Assembly: GCA_963969595.1 (NCBI GenBank)
Contig: OZ018410.1
Coordinates: 44,807,413 to 44,871,412, forward strand
Direction: 5' to 3'
DNA: 64,000 nt
Source of the DNA: Neckera pumila
Lineage: Eukaryota > Streptophyta > Bryopsida > Hypnales > Neckeraceae
Below, piece by piece: positions 11,519 to 22,941 of the stretch. Positions within the stretch are counted from its first letter, which is position 1. Each line of letters opens with the position of its first letter. The position numbers and the translations under genes were made by a program. Below the pieces are notes generated by a model. The model made no database searches, was not told where the DNA came from, and worked only from the letters and a program-made list of their open reading frames with translations.

Positions 11519-12581
11519 CTATATTGGATTCATGTTAACACAAGATGCACTCGCATTGAAATAATATAGGGTCAGAATCCTATAAGGCCTACAAACTCCT
11601 CTTTTGGGGGGACCCGGTCTAGGATAGAAACAAATATCCCGTAGACTACGCTCTTTGCGCGGCAACGGATCGGACATGACACGAGGAGGTGGACAAAGAC
11701 GGAAATAAATGTCTCGTAGCTTAAGTTTCTTGCCAGAAGAAGGACTGGACATTTGGGGAGAAACGTAAGGCCCACTGTTGCTCACACTCCACTCATTGTA
11801 AAGAAATTTGGAGACCTCCAATGCCCTGGCAAATTCATTGTACTTGACCATGTCAAGTTCATGCATGAGGTGGACACCCCCAAGAGCATTGTCTCTACAA
11901 AAGGAGTACAACTCCCATGGCCTCTCTACGTGCAGATTCTTAATCCATGGGAGAAGCTCATTTATGAGGAATCCATTTGTTGCTCCCAGATCCTCAAATG
12001 ACCACGGATCCAAGAGCACCACATTCGTAGGGTCGTTCACAAAGTACATCTCCGGCTTGACGTCTACAACAATTGTGGTCTCTTTGGTGAACATGGAATC
12101 AATCAAATTGTGCAGTTTCTCTAATGGCTTTATGTAGAGGACTTTGTCCGAACCATTTATCTTGTAGTCCTCTAGCCTTCCGTTCCTCCCTCTGCGTTTC
12201 AAAACGTTGCATTGCTCTTGGCCAAGAACATAACAATGGGATTCTATGCCGTAAAATAGAAACTTGCAAACAAGTTCGGCATAGGATCTCTTCATGGAGC
12301 TCCAGATGTGGACATATGCAATGGAGAATAACTCTCGCAAGAAGCTCTTGACATGGGACCAACAAGTGACCCTCTTAAGTTCCAAGGTCTTGTGCTCTAC
12401 ATCAGGGACTACCCTCATCGGGATAGCATAACCTCCTTTCCTTTAGGTGGTACCTCACATTGTCACACACGCATAGAAGTCCATTCAGATCCAGGATGAT
12501 GTTGAGCCATTTCTCTATCAGTCTGGAAGTGAATGGAGGAAGATTGTGGCATTCCGCCTCATGGGATCTCTCACTGCTACC
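11519..12581 (-). pseudogene. FCP1-homology / HAD-like phosphatase domain, degenerate
   Basis: After an acceptor (GAGCAG|GG, exon from 12581) the frame reads a helix, then KWLNIILDLNGLLC, the position of the HAD nucleophile motif DxDx(T/V). Here the second Asp is Asn. A frameshift near 12405-12418 moves to the next frame, which continues with FLRELFSIAYVHIWSSMKR (motif II Ser), KVLYIKPLEKL (motif III Lys) and VVDVKPEMYFVNDPTNVVLL (where the family has V-D-D-S-P). Order and spacing match FCP1/NIF-type phosphatases of RNA polymerase II CTD type. Loss of key Asp residues predicts no phosphatase activity even before the frameshift. A Pro-rich tail follows (about 11519-11760). Confidence 0.6.
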
Positions 12582-12765
12582 CTGCTCATGACGAAAAGAG
12601 AAAAAGTGCAAATTAAAAAGATGCACTTCCGACTACAAAATGGGTACTCCACCCGTGCTTTCAAGACAATGAACCACATCCACAAAGGGGAGAAAGCAAA
12701 AACAAGAGTGCCAAGTAGAAGACCACAGCAAGGACACTCAAACACACACATCACTATGTACATAC

Positions 12766-13070
12766 CACGTCCTGGACCATGGCAACCAGAGATGCTGTAC
12801 TTGTCTCGACCCAAATATGCGACGGAGGCATCTCCAACTGAAAAGGAGGATGGTCTGGAATGTCTTCCAATAACCCGACGTCTCCACCATCAAAAGCATC
12901 CTCCTCGACATTCTTTTCCTCAGGAGATAACGGAGGAATCTCCAGCACCGGATCACCACTAATAGCAACAGACATGTCGAGCACACATGCAAGGGGAATC
13001 TCCGGATCCACAACAGCATTTTGAGAATTGGACGCCACAGAGAGAGCAACATTTTCAGAAATCAACGAGC
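12766..13070 (-). pseudogene. Acidic linker exon upstream of the FCP1-like domain
   Basis: Acceptor CCACAG|GC at 13070 and donor GTG|GTATGT at 12766 bound one frame of about 101 codons. It is rich in Asp, Glu, Pro and Val (for example ILE-type PPLSPEEKNVEEDAFDGGD). It joins the next exon in phase 0 through a 184-bp intron. No domain is recognised; it looks like a flexible linker. Confidence 0.4.
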
Positions 13071-13284
13071 CTGTGGCTACAAAATATCAAGCACAGAAAT
13101 GATGTGTGAGGAAAAATATATATTACAGTATCCTGCTGGGAGATGGAATAATACATTATATACAGCGCACTACGAAAGTATAGCCTATCTGCCTACTCCT
13201 GCAATCTGAATGCCTACAAACGTGGAAAGAAAATTCAACTTGAATCGAGTTGAAGAGGAGGCTAAGAGAGTCACAAGGACAAAC

Positions 13285-14489
13285 CTGGAGGAATCTCAGT
13301 CACAGGCCCCGGCCTCTAATCCACGTTCGGCGACATCCGGTGGGACAGGGTAGGTGCTGGTGTCTGCGGCAACATCCTCCACATCCTCTTCATCCTGCAC
13401 GGCTACATCTTCCACATTTTGCGCGGCAACATCCTCCACACCCTGCGTGGCGACAACTTCAGGTAGCTGATTGCTGCTAGTCTCTGGGGCAGCGCAATCT
13501 TGCTCCTCGACCTGCAGAACTGGATCCTTGTCCTGTGATCCCTCGGTCGCAACTCCTAGAGCATCGCCAGACGCTGGGGCAGCATCATCAATTGCCGCAT
13601 CCTGCCGAACTGTATCCACCTCCATATTGTCGGGATCTCGGTCGGATTTGACCTGGTTCGGATTAGAACTCGGGGACGTCTGGGTCAGCAAGTTCTACAA
13701 TGTCGGCGGCACCCAAGTGAGGATCTCTAACCCTGTGCGAGCTTGCTTGGCACTATCGGCCAACCCTTGGGGATGATTGCCAGTTGTCAATTGAGGAGTT
13801 TCTACAGCTGGATCCAGGGACATCAACGACCTCGCACTGAACATCGTGTTCACGACCGTTGCTGCCACCTTCGATACAATTTCGGAAATACTCTGCATGA
13901 TCTCTTTGATCATGTTCTTGTTCTCCCGATGTGCCTGCTTGTTTTCCTTCCTTTGCGCCTCATGGTCCTCTTTACAAGCCCTAGCCTCATTTTCATTGTT
14001 TTTCTGGATGAAGTCCATTATCCACTCTTGCAAGAATGGAGCAGCCGGCGCTGGTAAATTGGGCTTCCTCTTTGGTGGCACACACGGATGGGATTCAGGA
14101 GTGATATTATGTCTAGCAGACAAGCCAGATGATCCCCGCATGTCACTACTCTCAAGCACATGCATCGACTCGCCAACTGCTCCCGGTGTCAACTCCAACA
14201 CATCATCAGTGTTTGTACCAATGTTCAGAGGAACAAAACTCTCAGACCCCCCAGGATTCTCGATGCAGTCGTCATCGGCTGGTTCCTTCCCCCTCCCGGA
14301 TACAGACAACCCCTTAGCTTCTGAGGTGGACACACCTTTCCCTTTACTTCCGTCATCTTTGTGCTCTTCCACAAAGTACGCCAACTCAAGGAAATCATCC
14401 TTGTCCATACTCTCCGACTCCAAGCACAAGTTTAAGAAGTCTTCCTTCTTCTTGCTCTCACCAACAAAGATGTGGTCCAGCGATAGTAT
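13285..14489 (-). pseudogene. Charged linker and VEDVA-repeat exon
   Basis: The exon starts after TTTGTCTTGCAG (acceptor, 14490) with ILSLDHIFVGESKKKEDFL and ends at donor CTCCAG|GTTTG (13285). A Glu/Lys/Asn-rich segment (about 13860-14030, KENKQAHRENKN) may form a coiled coil. It is followed by a low-complexity acidic stretch with repeated VEDVAxQ units (about 13370-13450). Two stops interrupt it: TAG just after WVPPTL (about 13692) and TGA near the 3' end. Both fit C-to-T change of CAG and CGA. Confidence 0.45.
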
Positions 14490-14666
14490 CTGCAAGACAA
14501 ATCCAAAGAGCAGTTAGGAAAGCATGATCAACTTGAACTGAGTTAAAGAATACATGGCCGCTAGAGATTCAGAGGATGTGCAAACAAGGAATCAACTCGA
14601 CCCGAGTTAAAGAGGAGGGTTTTAGACTTCTAAACTATCAGCGTCCAAAACTAAAGCCAAACTCAC

Positions 14667-16040
14667 CCACGCAGCAGATATCATCTTTCCTCCCACAAAA
14701 TAGGAGACCACCACGTCTCCTGGTGACACAAACAGTTGCAAGACGCTCAAATAAAACTCCATGCGGAGCTCCGTGTCATGTATCCAATACTCCACCTCCA
14801 CATTCTGCCGCTTTGTATTGTACTGCGATTTTGGTACCACAGCGAATGTTTTTGGAATCTGGCGGGTCTTCACGGCTGCCCCGTTCTTCACCAGAAATAG
14901 CAATTGGACCGGATCTTTCACTTTGGAGCTCCTCTCGGGAACATCCCCAATGCGCTTGAATGCAGATGGCAGATAATCCGCGTAGCCAATTGAGTACGAC
15001 TTGCCAAAATCGGATGTCCTGATGAAACTCCGCAGGTTGACCTCAACATCCTTCTCACTAGCAATCCATAGCCAGACCTCTGGGTCCGTGAGCTCCACCT
15101 TGACATCCTCCTCCGAGACGCTCATAAATTTCTCATAGTACGAAGCGTTGGTGTCCTTGTTTATAACTCCCGGGATATTCTTGAAGTCGATGACCGCCAG
15201 CTTTACTCTTGATTGCACGGACTCATCCCATACAACTACGTCCCACTCTCCGAGCTCGTCATTGTCCATGTCATAGGGCCTGAAGAATGCTTTAGCTTTA
15301 GGCTTCACGAATTTGCCCTTGCTCGCCAAGAAGACCGTAAAGAACTCCTTGGCTGTAACTGACAATTCCTCCAATGTTTTCTTCTTATTTGAAGGCATCT
15401 TCACCTGAGAGAAGAAGTGTTCCCCTGGACCGATGAGCAACGTGTTCTTCGTGGCCTTGTTCATGCTATAATCCCGCTTGAAGGCCTTCCATGCCTTCTT
15501 CCTCGGATTTCCCTTGTTGTCAAAGAGCTTTAGCTTTGGATCTAGGTAATGCAGCTGTATCTTTACAGTAGCCTTCTTCTTTATCCCCTCAAGCCAGTCC
15601 TCTGCGGAGTAGCAGTCAAGGAGGACAGACTTCAGTGCCCTCATGACAACTTTCGGGTGTCCTGCAGTCCGCCGAGGAGACGGGTGAAGGATATGCAGGG
15701 CGAGCCTCCTCAGATCATCTTGTGTGCAGTTCCCAATCCACTTGAAGAACTCACAAGTCATCACACCATCCTTTGCCGAGTCCCAGCCTTTGCAATACCT
15801 GAACTTTACGAGCGAATCTGGATCAATGAGCTCTCCCTAAGCCTGGCTAGAGATGACCTCTGTCCATAGGTCGTAGACGTCCTGTTGAGCTGTAATTAGC
15901 TTGATCTCATTGTGGATGTCTAGCTCCCTCTGATTCTTTTTGCTCAGATACCCCTAATTCTTTTTAATGTCAATCATGGCGAACCTCAGCTTGATTGCGT
16001 TCTTGAATTCTTACACATCCAGGTCCAGCATACACGTCCT
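14667..16040 (-). pseudogene. Central exon of relic gene, with a weakly methyltransferase-like C-terminal segment
   Basis: The long frame is interrupted by TAA/TAG/TAG in its first 200 bases, then stays open for 380 codons to the donor TGG|GTGAGT at 14666. The C-terminal part reads EFYLSVLQLFVSPGDVVVSY then FVGGKMISAAW, and the next exon continues ILSLDHIFVGESKKKEDFL. This resembles motif I and the following strand of DNA N4/N6-methylase-like proteins (G-D-x-V-x-D-x-F-x-G-G), but the catalytic Asp-Pro-Pro motif is not apparent. I therefore treat the match as weak. The upstream ~300 residues are unrecognised. Confidence 0.4.
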
Positions 16041-16139
16041 GTCAGCGACGGGTCTTAACTCGAGATGAATTAAGCTATGGAATGAACTGACCTTACTGGA
16101 ATTACGAGTTAATTTGAGACGAGTTAAAGCTAGCGGACT

Positions 16140-17581
16140 TACTACGAAGAGCCTCTGGGTGTTGCCGTCAGCCTTCGGCTTCTTTGCCGGTGTTACTACC
16201 TTCCCCAATGCTATGGGCTCTCTTGGAGGCGGTGGGGATCCCATACTCGTCTAGTCAAACCTGGATGCCAGGATGTTGGTGGACCAAGTTGGCATGAAGT
16301 TGTCGAAATGGTTCACCCGATTGTAGTAGGCCGACACTTTCTTGATTAGGCTGTCGTCTTTGTATCACACAACAAAGCACTCCCATTTCAGAAACTTAGC
16401 CTTCTTATCGTTGGGCACTTTATTCATCTTCTGCATTCTCTTTGACGCCTCTATGTAGTGCTAACCGATTACCATCCAGAACTTCACGGCCTGAACTTCC
16501 TCAAACTTTTCAGGCTTTGCCATGACAAGCTACAGATATGTGCAGAGCGTCATCTTCTTGTCAGGGTTAAGCATGTTGATGAGGTAATTCAATGTCTTCT
16601 GAACACCTTGTTCTTCCAACACTCGGATGTTGAGTGTTTGTGGTGGCATCTCCAATTGCTCAATTGAAATCTCGTACTTGTGCTCAATCTTTGGTATATA
16701 CAACTCTGTGCATGCCAAGCAGTACTCTTCAAAGTATTTGCATGCTTCCTCGTAATCGATCTCCTTCACGATTCCGCCGAGGTCTTACAAGATGTCTACA
16801 AGCTCTGAAGCCATGCTACTCTCGGGCACAAGGAGGTTCTTCGCAGTGGTCTTCTTTCCCTTCCCTTTCGGTGCAGGTGGTGACGTCTTTGATGGTTCTC
16901 CTCTGCCGAAGCGATCCATCCACTTCATGCGTGTGTGGCTCCTACCAATCTTCGGGGTCACCACAATGAGGGATCCTTGGCTTCCCCCCTAACTACTGTA
17001 ATCTCTAGTCAAGGACATGGGCTGCATCCTCTGGGACTTGTTCTTCAACTCCATCTTCATGTGGTCAAATCCCTTGATCAGTGCATTTACTCTTGAAGCT
17101 AGAGTAACGAATGTCAAAGGGCTCCCATCTTTCACTTTCCACCTCTTCTCCTTCATATGCTGCTCAATCTCCTTCTGTAGTCCCTGGTAGCTTGTCCCTT
17201 CCAGTGTCCTCTAGTAGTCGGAGACACTGAATGTGATCTGCCTGCTGTTTACCACGTACGAGAAGATGTACTCCTCAATCTGATCTGGGTCCTGCGTCCT
17301 GCAGTAGACAAATATTAACCCATTTGGCCTTGTGGTGACCTCTCTTACAACCTCCGTAAGTGTGACCGGCAGGTTGTCCTCGACCTTTTTGTACTTCATC
17401 CTAAAGGACAGGTTCGAGTTCATTGGAACAAGAGCGAGTGTCCAGTGGTCAACTTCTTCAGGTTCCTTCCATTCCCAGCATTCCCCAAGCATGTCGATCT
17501 CGCCGTACTTGTCTCTGTTATTGTCTGGAATCTCAAAGCGCTTCAGGTAAACCTCTAGTCCCTTGGTCTGCGCCTCCATTT
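16140..17581 (-). pseudogene. First visible coding exon of the relic gene, riddled with stops
   Basis: Acceptor GACTTGCAG lies just above 17581, with an ATG at 17579 in frame. One frame can be followed for about 475 codons through seven stops: TAG at about 17211, 16989, 16517, 16461 and 16250, TAA at about 16785, TGA at about 16364. There is no frameshift. The region near 16850-16960 is basic (KGKGKKTTAKN). No known domain is recognised. Each stop is one C-to-T change from CAG, CAA or CGA, so the frame appears long-conserved before decay. Confidence 0.5.
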
Positions 17582-18236
17582 CTGCAAGTCCAGGACAAGA
17601 GCACATGTTAACTTGAACCGAGTTAAAACCAAGAGATCATTGCTGACATCGCTTTATTGTCCTATTTATCATTCCTGGTGAATCCTGTTATACCGAGCCC
17701 TTATACATGACACTGTTTGTTATCCTAATGAAGACCGTCTGTCCCAGCTCATCTGGAGTTCTCTAACTTGGTGAACTCGTCACGGGGCTGACGTCCTTGG
17801 TTGTCTTTTCACAATTCATACCTAAAGGCCGTTTAACTCGATACGAGTTAAACCTTCTTAATCGGAAGTGGAAGTTCGTGTATTCATATGCCTTCTGTAT
17901 TTTTGGTTAATATTTAGTATTCTTGTCTCTTGTCAAATTAGCTTTAGCTACTGTACCTTCTTGATTGTAGGGTCTGGGAAGTGTTTTTTAACTCGAGCCG
18001 AGTTAAAGCTGTTGGTTCTCTCCGGAACTTCGATGTGTTTTCTATGTTCGTAAGTCTTTGGTGTTGTTGTGTCGCTCCCGATCGAGTTAAAACTTCTGGT
18101 ATTTGAAGCCTCTTATCTTGTCTCGAGTTAAATTTCTGTGGGTCACTACCTTAATTATGTCATCTATCAAATTAAACTTTTGTCGAGTTAAGTTTGCGTC
18201 GACTGAAATCTACATTTTTGGGGTTATTACAGACGT

Positions 18237-18292
18237 AGTTTTCTATGTTCATTGCTTATAAACATGTTCTCAAGCAATGAACATAGAAAACT
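18237..18292. repeat. Perfect 21-bp inverted repeat with 14-bp loop
   Basis: AGTTTTCTATGTTCATTGCTT at 18237-18257 is followed, after 14 bases, by its exact reverse complement at 18272-18292. It lies at the distal edge of the palindrome cluster upstream of the relic gene and could mark an element boundary or a hairpin. No target duplication is obvious. Confidence 0.7.
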
Positions 18293-18293
18293 G

Positions 18294-19331
18294 GACAGTA
18301 GTAGAAGCAACATTTAGGAGAAATGCAATAACAAGGAGTTGACCCTGAACCTTGAAATTCATATGACGATTCATTCATGGAACCAAGAGCAAACCCTGAA
18401 ATTGAGATGGTTTAGGGTTTAGATTCACTCAAGGAACCAAAAACAAACAATAAAAACTGAATACCAGAACTGGAAATCAATTCAAAATATACCTAACGCA
18501 AGCAACAAATGCAAATCCTAGTGACAAAACTAATGCAGTCAGCAAAAACTCACAAAACCAGAAACAAAATGCAAGAATTCAACTACAAAACCTAAACCAA
18601 AACCATAAAACTGTTAAATCCAATTGAGCGCCCAGACCTCAAAAATCTAATTTTGAAAAAACCATTTCCACAACTAGGTCGCTCAGCAAAATCAAAATTC
18701 TAAGCTACAACAGAAACCAGTGCACTACAATGCAAGTACGTGCAAGTTATCGGCCATACATGAACTTAAGCCGTATGTTTGGGAACCTTACGGAAGCAGT
18801 ACGTCCACAAGCAATTACATTCAATGCACCAAGTCGCCTCTACGATTGCACATTGCATAGAATGAAAGCAAACAAGAATTCGTCCAGCACGTACCAGCCA
18901 AGCTCCACTGAGAAACCAAGTCCGTAAAGCTCCACCAAAAACCCTAGTTGCCTCCACAATTATGCACGCCCAGGTCGCCCAGCAAGAGCTCCACGCCTCG
19001 ACGACGCACCACAAAGCGCGCTTAGGTTGCCCAGCAAGAGGTCGACAAGGACGCTGCACAAATCTGGACCCCCAAAAATCGAGGAAGGCCCCCAAATCGA
19101 GTCAGTGCAGGTTGCAGCAAGAATGAAGGAACCTCTGACGCACCACAAATCACGCAAAAGCACGAAATCACGGAAGAAAATGAAGTCGCACAGAAGAGTT
19201 GCTAGGAATGGCGGATCAGGGCTAGGATTTCCAGACAACACCTCCAAACCCTACACCGCGCCGCCCATTGCAAACCCTAAACCGTGGCCCTTTGACCATG
19301 GCCCATTCACCGTGGCCTTATGTCACTTTAA
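18294..19331. other. Balanced-composition stretch between relic gene and TTAA element
   Basis: From about 18700 to 19320 base composition is markedly GC-richer than the AT-rich background, with AAACCCTA words typical of plant leaders. Several overlapping frames of about 60-110 codons exist on both strands; none looks like a known protein. It may be a leader or fragment of another insertion. A 26-bp imperfect direct repeat (GATTCA..TCA.GGAACCAA) lies at about 18371 and 18424. Confidence 0.3.
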
Positions 19332-20169
19332 AACCTAAAGTTCCATGACTATGTTTTCACCAAGAATGCTCAAAAAGTGTCATTTTTAGTACAAACACCA
19401 AATTTTTGAAAAAAAACTTACGATTACATATGTCAACAAAATTCACTAAGACCATTTTTTTGGCCTTGCAAAAAAAAGGGCAGTAGCACTTCACAAGCTC
19501 ACTTATCGATGAAAAAATGTCCCAAATGATGGTGCTTGTTTGGATTTTTTTTCCTTGATAAGTTGGCTACATGCCCAAAAAATTTCACTTCATTTGGAAT
19601 TGAACAACACATAGGAAAAAAATAGAAAGTACATAGCAGTAGCTAATGATTCAAAATACTAAATTGTCAAGAATTTAATTATGGCATTGAACAATTCTAA
19701 TCCTACGGTTGCAATGGTGTAATAAATAATCTACATCCTTTGATTTTATTTTTTTCAACAAATATTGAAAAATGAGTAAGATGAAGGACTTCAAAATTGA
19801 ATTTAGAGTAGAGAATCCAGAACTGCCCACAAACTAAAAATCTTCATAACTTTTGACTCATAGATCAAAATGGGAGGATTCAAAGCTTTTTACGTACACA
19901 TAATTCTAGAAAACCAATTTCAAATTTTTGTTTTCGAAAAAAGTGAATTTTTTTTATTTGCCTGGACTACCTAGTTACAAAAAATAGTAATATATTAGGC
20001 CATAACTTTTGACTAACATTTCCAAATGTGATGAAATTTAGTGCGTACAAAAGATACTCCTTGCGCCCACCTTCTATTAAAATTTCAGCCTATAATATTG
20101 AAATCTCTAGTCACACATACGTGCCCAAAATTTTATACAACCCAAAAACGCATGTTGGTCCTCTAGGGG
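19332..20169. mobile_element. TTAA-flanked element, family A (copy 3)
   Basis: Same orientation as the copy at 1270. The left end is eroded (AACCTAAAGTTCCATGAC) and the right end is CATGTTGGTCCTCTAGGGG. TTAA lies on both sides (19328-19331 and 20170-20173). Length 838 bp without any nested insertion, which gives the likely native size of the family. Confidence 0.75.
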
Positions 20170-20201
20170 TTAAATGTATCCTTATGACCATGCCATTTTA
20201 A

Positions 20202-20550
20202 CCCCAAAAGCACCGGAGCGGCATGCATTTTGTGGTTATATAGAAATTTTGGGCACGTATACGTACATGTGACATTAGATCATTTACATTTTATGCTAAA
20301 ATTTTAATAGTAGGTCCATGCAAGGATTAATTTTCAGATGCACTTATTTCATGACATTTCGAAATGTAAATCAAAGGTTATGGCCTAATATGTGGGGTTT
20401 TTTGGTAACTGGGCAAATAGAGGAAATAAAAAAACATACCTCTTTTCAGAAATAAAACTTCAAAACTTGTTTTCCAAAGTTATATATACATAAAAAACTT
20501 TAAACAATTCCATTCTAATCAATGAGTCAAAAGTTATGAAGGTTTAGGAA
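20202..20550. mobile_element. TTAA element, family A (copy 4, inverted, truncated)
   Basis: TTAA (20198-20201) followed by CCCCAAAAGCACC and the family's sub-terminal sequence in reverse orientation relative to copy 3, which ends only 28 bp away. The copy stops after about 350 bp, where homology to the other members ends without a second terminus. Confidence 0.6.
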
Positions 20551-22380
20551 TGGTTTTACCAAAGACGTTTGGAAATTGACGCTTAGAATTTGCCAATTTA
20601 GACAAATAATCTTCGCAGCATTCTAGAACATTCGTGCAATTGCTCATTTTTGAAAAATTCTGTACAAAATGTAGGTCTCAAACAGTAGTTTGACCTCAAT
20701 CGAGTACTTTTAGTTATAAGTCTTTAAGTAGTGTATGCACACTGGATGATTTTCATGGAGAGTAGCCCATCTTTAATTATAAGCTTAAGTCATTTAATCT
20801 TTTATGTGAGAGAAGTCCCATAATTATAGAGCATCTCGTTTTGTGGAACAAATTTGAAGATTTCATATAGGGATTTTTATGTACCGTTTAAAAACGTTTT
20901 GCCAATTTTCCTTCAAAGAAATCTGTAATTTAATTATATGCTAAAATTAAAATTGTGCCATTCTTAAAGACAATATTAGAATTTCTTTTCTTACACTTCA
21001 TATGTATACGAATTTCTAAAACTTGAAAGTCAATGTAAGGAAATGAAAGTATAAAATGAAACTAGAAAAAAGGTCTTAGGGTTTAGGGTCTTTCTAACAA
21101 CTAAAAGACAGCTACAATGATTGTACGGTAAGTTGAATAGGAACTTTGTGCCATCTCTGAAGTATTTGAGTTCAAGGTTAGCAATTATGAAGACTATTGA
21201 CCACAACTATAAAGCAAAGAGAAATATAATTGTGCAAACCTACAATTAATCATATGGAAAGAAAAGCTATAAACTTATTTTTTAAATTATTAAATTGAAA
21301 TATCATGTATCATATAATTGAAGAAACTTATTTTGTGCTTCCAACAATATATCAATTTGTGTTTCAATAATTTATAAAAAGTAGTGACCGAAACTTCTAG
21401 CAGGTTGGACTTCACTTTATAATTTGTGGACACAATTTGAATATGCTAAAAATGTTTCTAAATACTAATAACGGTTGGATTAAAATTAGAATTTTTGGCC
21501 AGTATTTGAATTTCCTAAAAAGATTTAGACGTGCTGAAACGATAGCATTGATAAATCAGCTTGCTACAAAGCTGGCATCATTAAAGACATTGATTGTAAT
21601 GACAAACAATGGTAGACCAAGAAACACATGTAAAGAAGTCATTCCATGGAAAATGTTCATGAAAATCACAACTGCATTTAATTTTGGGCACTTTGATTCC
21701 TTTTTTAAAATGCCATGCATTGAAGAGTAAGAACCATTTGGAATTTTTTTTCTTAAACACAGTCTACACAAATGCTTATCAAGTACCATACAAATGGACT
21801 CCAAAATCTGAATGGATCACTATATATATACTCTATACCCCTGTGCGACGAAGGGTATTGAATATACATACAGTGATCCAGTAAAGATTCTTTAGAAGAC
21901 TATTTACGTCTCTAGCAATTACAAAAGGGATCCTATTATAAAATTGGACCCTGTACTTTAATGACAACCAATATCAGAAGCCATAGAGTTTGAATTTAAA
22001 GGGCTTAATGCCCTAAAATCCTAAACCCTAAAACTTGTTTAAAGATTACAGTACTCAATTCCAAAATTATTATATACAGAAATACAAATTGAATAAGGTA
22101 TATGATTATTGAATCTGTTTGCTTAATTAGATAATAATTTTTGTATTTTAAAGCGACCAGGTAGTATTCCATATGATAAACTACAGAAAAATTTAATTTG
22201 TAGAACATATCCAATATATTAATATATACATGGTCCTTTATATGTGGAAATGTTAAAGTAACACTCATAAATAATTAAGCTTTTTAAAAATTTTATTTCT
22301 GCTAGACTCTAAACTCAATTCTCTACCAAAAAGATTTTGAAGCTCAAAACTTTGTAGTGCAAAAATTTAAAGTTAAAAAT
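20551..22380. other. AT-rich stretch without recognised genes
   Basis: Short chance frames only, the longest about 97 codons at 21437-21730, with no recognisable domain. A short inverted repeat (ATTCAATA/ TATATA context) lies near 21815-21875. I see no RNA gene or transposon end. Confidence 0.3.
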
Positions 22381-22646
22381 TATCAAAGTCAAAAAATATA
22401 GTCCCGCAATGTGCTGGAAAATTTGTTTTTTTCACTTTAAACGTAGATATCTTGCAATCTATGCGGTCAAAAATTCTGAAAGTTTTTGTACACACTCTCA
22501 TACTAGTTAGGTGTAACATTCTACGGCTACATGTGAAAATTTCAAAGTTTTTTCAAGTTTTTTCAAGTTTTTTTTCTTTTTCCTATAGAAATGGCAGTTT
22601 TGACAAAAAAAATGCAGGCAAAAAAAGGGCCTAGATCCTTCAGGGG
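22381..22646. mobile_element. Diverged family-A TTAA element fragment
   Basis: The segment shares the internal words TATCTTGCAATC, ACGGYTACATGTG and a right end CCTTCAGGGGTTAA with other family-A copies (compare 26027-26277). The left end is missing. It is more diverged than the full-length copies, so probably older. Confidence 0.5.
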
Positions 22647-22860
22647 TTAAAGTAGAAGGGTGAAAAAGAAATTTGAACATAACTGAAGTCAGAACTTGTG
22701 AGAATGGAATGAGTTTCATATTATGCTCATAGATTTCAAAAATATCAATCATTTAGAACTTGTTGGACCGTAGTGTTCTTACTATAAACTTACGTGCATT
22801 TTGAAATCATTCACATGTAGTATAAGTAAGTGTGCTTAACACAAAATAGATAGCAATCAC

Positions 22861-22941
22861 TCCCTCTGTCTCAAAATAAAATTGGTGTTTTGTTTGTATT
22901 TTACAAAGGAAACATTGGTTTTCTTTTTAAACAGAGGGAGC
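22861..22941. mobile_element. Very short CTCCCTC MITE
   Basis: CTCCCTCTGTCTCAAAATAAA near 22861 is matched by AACAGAGGGAG ending at about 22941, giving an 81-bp element with CTCCCTC termini. The flanks read CA on both sides, where TA is usual, so the target duplication is uncertain. Confidence 0.5.

Larger units (their letters stand above)
10700..17606 (-). pseudogene. Decayed multi-exon mobile-type gene (overall extent)
   Basis: A chain of minus-strand exons runs from about 17581 to about 10730 with GT-AG introns of 150-220 bp. Reading frames are preserved over long distances but carry 12 premature stops (8 TAG, 2 TGA, 2 TAA) and one frameshift near 12410. The inferred product exceeds 1,500 residues: an N-terminal region, a weakly methyltransferase-like segment, a charged linker, an acidic repeat region, an FCP1/HAD-like domain and a tail. 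Composition is GC-richer than its surroundings. Introns and the upstream leader carry the palindromes described below. I believe it is a gene of a multicopy plant mobile or mobile-derived family, from architecture and decay rather than from a recognised transposase. Confidence 0.6.
13236..18191 (+). repeat. Cluster of TTTAACTCG-n3-CGAGTTAAA palindromes in introns and leader of the minus-strand relic
   Basis: Palindromic copies start at 13236, 14529, 14593, 16055, 16109, 17608, 17831 and 17987. Half sites CGAGTTAA(A) lie at about 18083, 18124 and 18184. The copy at 17831-17853 is a perfect 10+3+10 palindrome; 17987-18007 is perfect 9+3+9. In most copies the plus-strand right half is the better conserved. 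None falls in an exon of the relic gene; they sit in introns of 150-220 bp or upstream of the first coding exon. Possible roles are protein binding or a structural element; neither is shown. Confidence 0.8.
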
